The notes under the pieces: model-generated
The model's database searches: none
The model's input: only the letters and a program-made list of their open reading frames with translations
Told to the model about the DNA's origin: nothing
Program-made: the position numbers and the translations under genes
Assembly: GCF_036013955.1 (NCBI RefSeq)
Contig: NZ_CP107903.1
Location: forward strand, 2,914,001 to 2,978,000
Source: Streptomyces sp. NBC_00459
GTDB taxonomy: Bacteria > Actinomycetota > Actinomycetes > Streptomycetales > Streptomycetaceae
Length of the DNA: 64,000 bases
Direction of reading: 5' to 3'
Shown: positions 60,465 to 64,000 of the stretch, in pieces
Layout: each line of letters starts with the position of its first letter
Numbering within the stretch: position 1 is the first letter of the stretch

Positions 60465-61100
60465 TTACCCGGCATCGAGTGTCTCGTGTATTCGCGTGTC
60501 AACATTGCGAACGATCCGGGTGAAGTCTCCTTCCTTAATTTTCGGCGGATCTCCGGCCAGATGAGACATCGACACTGCGGTCAGGACGGATCCGTACCTT
60601 GCCCAGTAGTACCACTCAGTACATCCGGCCACACGGTTCCCGTCCAAGCAGATCAGGCGGCTACTCTCTGCGTACAGACCTTCAGGGGCATCGGCAAATT
60701 TCGGCTTCCATGGCCACGTTCTAGAGTAGTACTTCTCGGGCGACTGGGCATCAAAAACTTCTTCCGCAAAGCCCGCATCCCCATAAAAGCCGACGAAATG
60801 ATAGAGAGTGCACCCCGCAGCGGTGTTCCCCAGCCGCGAGTTCCACCAATTAGTCGCATGCAATGTTCGAGAGTCACCTCCGGAACCCGCCACATCCTTC
60901 TGGGTTACATATTCGCCGCCACATTCATCGTCCACGATTCCTCCAAAAGGAAGAACCATTGCATCTAGCTTGATGTCGGGCTCAGGAATAGGACTGCGGT
61001 CACTGCACCCGACTATTACAGGAAGCAGGGAAGCCACCAGGCAAGCCAATGCGACACCACCGAATCGGCCTTTCCTTACGGAATTACTTTGCATTCCCAT
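60465..61100 (-). CDS. Putative lipoprotein of unknown function
   Basis: A 211-residue protein with a lipoprotein signal peptide: basic start (MQSNSVRKGRFGG), hydrophobic stretch VALACLVASLLPVIV, and the lipobox I-V-G-C at about residues 30-33. The mature part has several Cys and Trp residues (CTLYHFVGFYGDAGFAEEVF, CTEWYYWARYGSVLTAVSM) but no family I recognise. A textbook GGAGGTGA lies four bases before the ATG, which fixes the start at 61100. GC content is clearly lower than the surrounding chromosome, suggesting acquired DNA. Expected to be anchored at the outer face of the membrane. Confidence 0.75.
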   Translation of the reverse strand: MGMQSNSVRKGRFGGVALACLVASLLPVIVGCSDRSPIPEPDIKLDAMVLPFGGIVDDECGGEYVTQKDVAGSGGDSRTLHATNWWNSRLGNTAAGCTLYHFVGFYGDAGFAEEVFDAQSPEKYYSRTWPWKPKFADAPEGLYAESSRLICLDGNRVAGCTEWYYWARYGSVLTAVSMSHLAGDPPKIKEGDFTRIVRNVDTRIHETLDAG

Positions 61101-61288
61101 GGTCACCTCCCTCTGCAATACCTTGCCATTCAGGCACGGAGCCTTTTCCAACTTGTCGTTTCGACTCAGCGCCTCTCCTGCATCCGAGACTGGCGATCTG
61201 TCATCAGGAGAGCCTGAGCATTTCTGACGACCGCCGTGCATCCCCACTGGGACGATCCCGGCAGCGACGCACCGGTGCCACAGCCTTC

Positions 61289-61873
61289 TCAGTACGGCGC
61301 CATCACCAAGTCGCCGATCACCCGCAACCCGACTTGGGCTGCTAGCCACGGTGCACGTTCGGCCTCAACCTGCTTGACGTGGACGAAAACGGTGCAGTCG
61401 GCCGCAGGCTCCTCGAGGTCGAGGTCTCGGGCATGGACACACAGCGTGACGAATGCTCCGCGGGTACCCCCCACTCCCAGACCTACCTCGGGAGCCTCGG
61501 GCCAGGCGTTGAAGTCCCATCGCACCGTCGCTGGGCTGTCGCCAACCGCCTGGAGGAATGGCTTCACCGTCTCCGGTGCCTCAGCCCAGCCTCGCAGCCG
61601 GATGGGCAAGAAGGCGGATGGATCATCCCCACGCTCCGACGAGCCGCTTCTCCCCCCTTCCGCCCACCACTCGGCATCCGGCAACACGGCCAGCACCGCC
61701 GAAAGCGAGCGAGTCGAGGAGATCCGCACATCGAAATCGACTTCAAGGCCTCCCAGGTCAGCGATTCCAAGCAACCTCTCGACGGTGCACAACCCCTCGG
61801 AGAGGTCCGCTGTTCTCAGGATGGGCTGCGCGTAGGAGTTGGACACGACAACCAGTGTGCCAGTGAACGGCAT
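61289..61873 (-). CDS. Hypothetical protein
   Basis: A 194-residue soluble protein without a recognised domain. The start at 61873 is chosen because the protein then begins with a beta strand (MPFTGTLVVVSNSYAQPILR), whereas the upstream codons run into the flanking IS. Other features are WDFNAWPEAPEVGLGVGG, an acidic centre, and the C-terminal segment VGLRVIGDLVMAPY. No signal peptide or membrane segment is present. Codon use is less biased than in core genes. It is bounded by an insertion sequence upstream and the lipoprotein gene downstream. Function unknown. Confidence 0.6.
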   Translation of the reverse strand: MPFTGTLVVVSNSYAQPILRTADLSEGLCTVERLLGIADLGGLEVDFDVRISSTRSLSAVLAVLPDAEWWAEGGRSGSSERGDDPSAFLPIRLRGWAEAPETVKPFLQAVGDSPATVRWDFNAWPEAPEVGLGVGGTRGAFVTLCVHARDLDLEEPAADCTVFVHVKQVEAERAPWLAAQVGLRVIGDLVMAPY

Positions 61874-61917
61874 TGCCCAACCTGTGTGGCGAGCCCGCTG
61901 GTTGAGCTGACAGCCAG

Positions 61918-61976
61918 GCGAAGCCCCTGGTAGATGAGTTTTCGACCAAGCGAAACGTGTCCACCAGAGGCTTCGC
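61918..61976 (+). repeat. 14-bp inverted repeat immediately upstream of the IS5-type transposase start
   Basis: GCGAAGCCCCTGGT (61918-61931) is mirrored by ACCAGAGGCTTCGC (61963-61976) with one mismatch; the right arm ends at the base before the transposase ATG. It is probably a subterminal or translational-control hairpin of the insertion sequence. Confidence 0.5.
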
Positions 61977-62740
61977 ATGCTTGTCTACCCGTCCGGCGCG
62001 GACGTCTCCAGCTCCACCCACCGCTTCCTCGCCGAGCATCTGCGGGGGCACCGCCATGCGATCAGCTCCCGCTGGCGAAGGCTGAGCGCCAGCCGTCAGG
62101 CCCTCCTCGCGCTCGTCCACCTGCGCATGGGGCACACCTACTCCCAGCTCGCCGCCGGATTCGGCGTCGGGACCTGACCGCATACCGCTACGTCACCGAG
62201 GCCGTCGACCTCCTGACCACCCTCGCACCCACCTTGGCCGATGTCCGCACCACGTCGACGAAGGCGTTCGTCCTCCAGGACGGGACGCTGCTGCCGATCG
62301 ACCGCATCGCCGCGGACCAGCCCTTCTACTCCGGCAAACACAAGAAACACGGCATGAACGCGCAAGTCCTCACCGATGCGTTCGGCCGGCTGCTGTGGGT
62401 CTCGCCAGCCCTGCCCGGAGCCGTCCACGACGTCCGCGCGGCCCACGAACACGGCATCATCGACGCCCTCGCTCAGGCCGACGTCACCTGCTGGGCCGAC
62501 AAGGGCTACCGGAGCGCCAGCGGCACGGTCCGCGTCCCGTACTGGGGACGCTGGAAGACGCTTTCCCCAGGACAGAAGGCGGTGAACCGCTCGCACGCCA
62601 AGATCCGCGCCCTCGTCGAGCAGGCTATGGCATCCCTCAAGAGCCAGCGGCTCCTGCGTAAGCTCCGGTGCTCCACAACCCGGATCACCGCCCTCGTCCA
62701 GGCCGTCCTCGCCCTGCATCTGGCCAGCTCAGACCGATGA
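61977..62740 (+). pseudogene. IS5-type (DDE_Tnp_4) transposase with a frameshift
   Basis: The first frame (61977-62177) encodes the N-terminal helix-turn-helix part (RQALLALVHLRMGHTYSQLA, ending AAGFGVGT). The second (about 62163-62740) begins AYRYVTEAVDLLTTLAPTLA. It carries the catalytic blocks FVLQDGTLLPIDRIAAD, FYSGKHKKHGMNAQVL, SPALPGAVHDVRAAHEHG, CWADKGYRSASG and NRSHAKIRALVEQAMASLK. One base is missing at the FGVGT/AYRYV junction (about 62171), where related proteins read through, and no slippery heptamer is obvious, so it is called a pseudogene. It is unrelated in sequence to the IS at 47908. Clear terminal inverted repeats were not found. Confidence 0.75.
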
Positions 62741-62818
62741 TGGAAAAGGCTCACTCTCTCCCGAGGTCAAAGACCGATGCCACGCAAGTGGCGCGATCAT
62801 GCCACCTCCCATCTGAGG

Positions 62819-63334
62819 TTAACCCTCCTCGCAGGCCCTCGCTTTGAACTCCTCCACCGGGACGGTGACCGCGGATTCATCACCCTCGTAGCGAACCGTT
62901 CCCGGCGTGAGCCGGTCCCGGTCGGTCAGGGTGAAGGAGACGCTGCTCGCCGACGACGAGTTGTCCTTGGTCCAGCCGTAGAGGGTGTAAGTGGTCTTCG
63001 CGGTAAGCGGTTTGAGAGATGTGGTCGCGGTCCAGCCGGCGACAGGCGCATCGAGGGTCCAGGTGGCGAGACCGGCCTTGAGCGAGCGGGCGGCGTCCCA
63101 TGAACCGACCGTCACATCCTTGTCGGCGTCGGCGCCGGCCACGTACAGAGTCGCGCCGTCGATGTGGTGTCCGCAGACCATCATGACGCCGACCAGATGA
63201 CCGTCGTCGGTCACCGAGATGCCGGTGACGGCGTCAACGGGTACCGTGCACCCCGAAGTTGCGGCCAGGGCGGCGCAGGCCGCGAAGGCGCTGACGGTGC
63301 GCTGGACCACGGGCCATGAAGATGTCGGCTGCAC
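62819..63334 (-). CDS. Putative lipoprotein of unknown function (intact copy)
   Basis: A 171-residue exported protein. The GTG at 63334 gives a signal sequence with Arg, a hydrophobic core (VSAFAACAALAATSGC) and a lipobox ending in T-S-G-C. The mature protein begins TVPVDAVTGISVTDDGHLVG and contains Ser/Thr-rich beta-strand repeats (WTATTSLKPLTAKTTYTLYG), ending in FKARACEEG. No family recognised; an Ig-like beta fold is likely. A longer open frame to 63631 lacks a signal peptide. A decayed copy lies 2.8 kb to the left. A GGGGGA ribosome site precedes the start. Confidence 0.65.
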   Translation of the reverse strand: MQPTSSWPVVQRTVSAFAACAALAATSGCTVPVDAVTGISVTDDGHLVGVMMVCGHHIDGATLYVAGADADKDVTVGSWDAARSLKAGLATWTLDAPVAGWTATTSLKPLTAKTTYTLYGWTKDNSSSASSVSFTLTDRDRLTPGTVRYEGDESAVTVPVEEFKARACEEG

Positions 63335-63798
63335 AGTGTCCCCCTGACCCGGGGCCGCTGTTCGTACCCCTGTACGCCGGATGGTAGGGACGATCCGCGG
63401 CGAAACGCGGCGCCGCCGCCGAGCCGTTGTGCGCTCGTTGTGGCCTCGTAGCCGCAGCCTGGTCAGTTCGCTGCGGATCTCCGGTTTCTTCAATGGCCAC
63501 AGGCGATTCCAAAGTCGAAGTGAACTCGTGAGCGCGCCGGTCGCCGCAACGTGACGAGTGACTCCGGGTGCACGACGTATACATCGAAGCCCCGGACAAC
63601 GCAGGCGACTTGACCGGTCGCCCGGCGTCAACCGGAGCTTCGATTCGTATGCGCTGGGTCCCCGGCGCCATGTCGGACTCCGCCACCGAGTGGACCCGTT
63701 CGGACAGTTGTCAGCACTCCGGCTTTCCGGCTTTCCGGCTTTCCGGCTTTCCGGCTTTCCGGCTTTCCGGAATTACTTACGGATCGGTCCGTCGACTC
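63335..63798. other. 464-bp gap with no clear gene
   Basis: Contains the promoter of the leftward lipoprotein gene and an 8-bp tandem repeat (63719-63772). Both strands have open frames, but none shows a recognisable motif or ribosome site. Part of this region (near 63380) is duplicated upstream of the decayed gene copy at 60270. Confidence 0.4.
63719..63772. repeat. 8-bp tandem repeat (GGCTTTCC), six perfect copies
   Basis: From 63721 to 63768 the unit GGCTTTCC is repeated six times without error, with partial units at both ends. It is a candidate variable-number repeat, 27 bp downstream of the stop of the leftward gene at the window edge. Confidence 0.85.
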
Positions 63799-64000
63799 TC
63801 AGCAGTGCCGCAGACCGTACGCGGTGGGATCGGCATCGAAATCGCTCGACGTGTACAGCGCCTGTGCCGGAACATAGCCCCACCCGTCGTAGCCAGGCCG
63901 GGTCCAATCGCCCTTGGTGTGATACCAGGTGGTATTGCCGCCTCCGTGCAGATCGCCGCTGGTCCAGCAGTCGAACCAACTGTAATTCAGCAACAGTTGT
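63799..64000 (-). CDS. C-terminal end of a secreted SH3-like protein (cut by the window edge)
   Basis: Only the last 66 or so residues are in the window. They read SWFDCWTSGDLHGGGNTTWY, then HTKGDWTRPGYDGWGYVPAQ and ALYTSSDFDADPTAYGLRHC before the stop at 63799. The pattern W-Y-x-T-x-G-D...W-G-Y-V-P-A is the bacterial SH3-like ending common in small secreted Streptomyces proteins, with paired Cys for a disulfide. The reading frame stays open to position 64000, so the start lies outside the window. Confidence 0.65.
   Translation of the reverse strand, partial: QLLLNYSWFDCWTSGDLHGGGNTTWYHTKGDWTRPGYDGWGYVPAQALYTSSDFDADPTAYGLRHC

Noticed and set aside
63234..63686. A 150-residue minus-strand frame near the tandem repeat
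   Set aside because: It overlaps the lipoprotein signal region in another frame and has neither motif nor ribosome site.
63719..63772. CRISPR array
   Set aside because: It is a simple 8-bp tandem repeat without spacers.

Overview
The window is high-GC actinobacterial chromosome, almost certainly Streptomyces. It has about 70% GC with strong third-position G/C, GTG starts, a WhiJ/DUF397/HATPase module, the sigma factor hrdA near dnaG, an SCO2473-like nitrate reductase, and a dispersed intergenic repeat typical of the genus. All calls come from reading translated proteins and motifs; no database search was run.

Layout. 99-11487: a catabolic island with an uncharacterised substrate. A HisD-like dehydrogenase, an APC permease, a ThuA protein and a ThDP enzyme run leftward. 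A divergent PucR regulator, two FAD-dependent GMC oxidoreductases in opposite orientations and a DeoR regulator follow. 11578-14575: a small MFS / LLM-flavin / HAD operon. 14576-26867: a polymorphic-toxin locus. It holds a 2554-residue secreted Rhs/YD protein with an inserted ricin-type lectin and a C-terminal tip that looks like an ADP-ribosyltransferase, a translationally coupled HEAT-repeat immunity candidate, a displaced Hint-domain fragment, and a divergent secreted FG-GAP protein. 26951-28273: a decayed transposase and three tRNA genes.

28495-46527: conserved core. It contains a YtxH-like protein, a FGGY kinase, a heterodimeric ABC exporter, hrdA, a coupled hypothetical/AbiEii-like nucleotidyltransferase pair, dnaG, a ferredoxin-reductase-type flavoprotein, dgt, a sirohydrochlorin chelatase, a SanA-like membrane protein and an assimilatory nitrate reductase with a candidate GlnR site. 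46553-48918: a cytochrome P450 and an IS5-family element with intact ends.

48915-55087: a six-gene operon resembling the ebo (edge biosynthesis / precursor traffic) cluster. It encodes a UbiA prenyltransferase, a TIM-barrel isomerase, EboA, a TatD hydrolase, EboE and an alkaline-phosphatase-fold EboF-like protein. No EboD-type sugar phosphate cyclase is present in the window. 55369-57985: a secreted M4 metalloprotease and a PF04672-type methyltransferase. 58086-59962: a WhiJ-type module (HATPase, frameshifted XRE/DUF5753 regulator, DUF397) plus an antibiotic-biosynthesis-monooxygenase protein. 59963-64000: a lower-GC accessory patch with a decayed gene copy, two small lipoproteins, a hypothetical gene, a frameshifted IS5-type transposase, an 8-bp tandem repeat and a truncated secreted protein at the edge.
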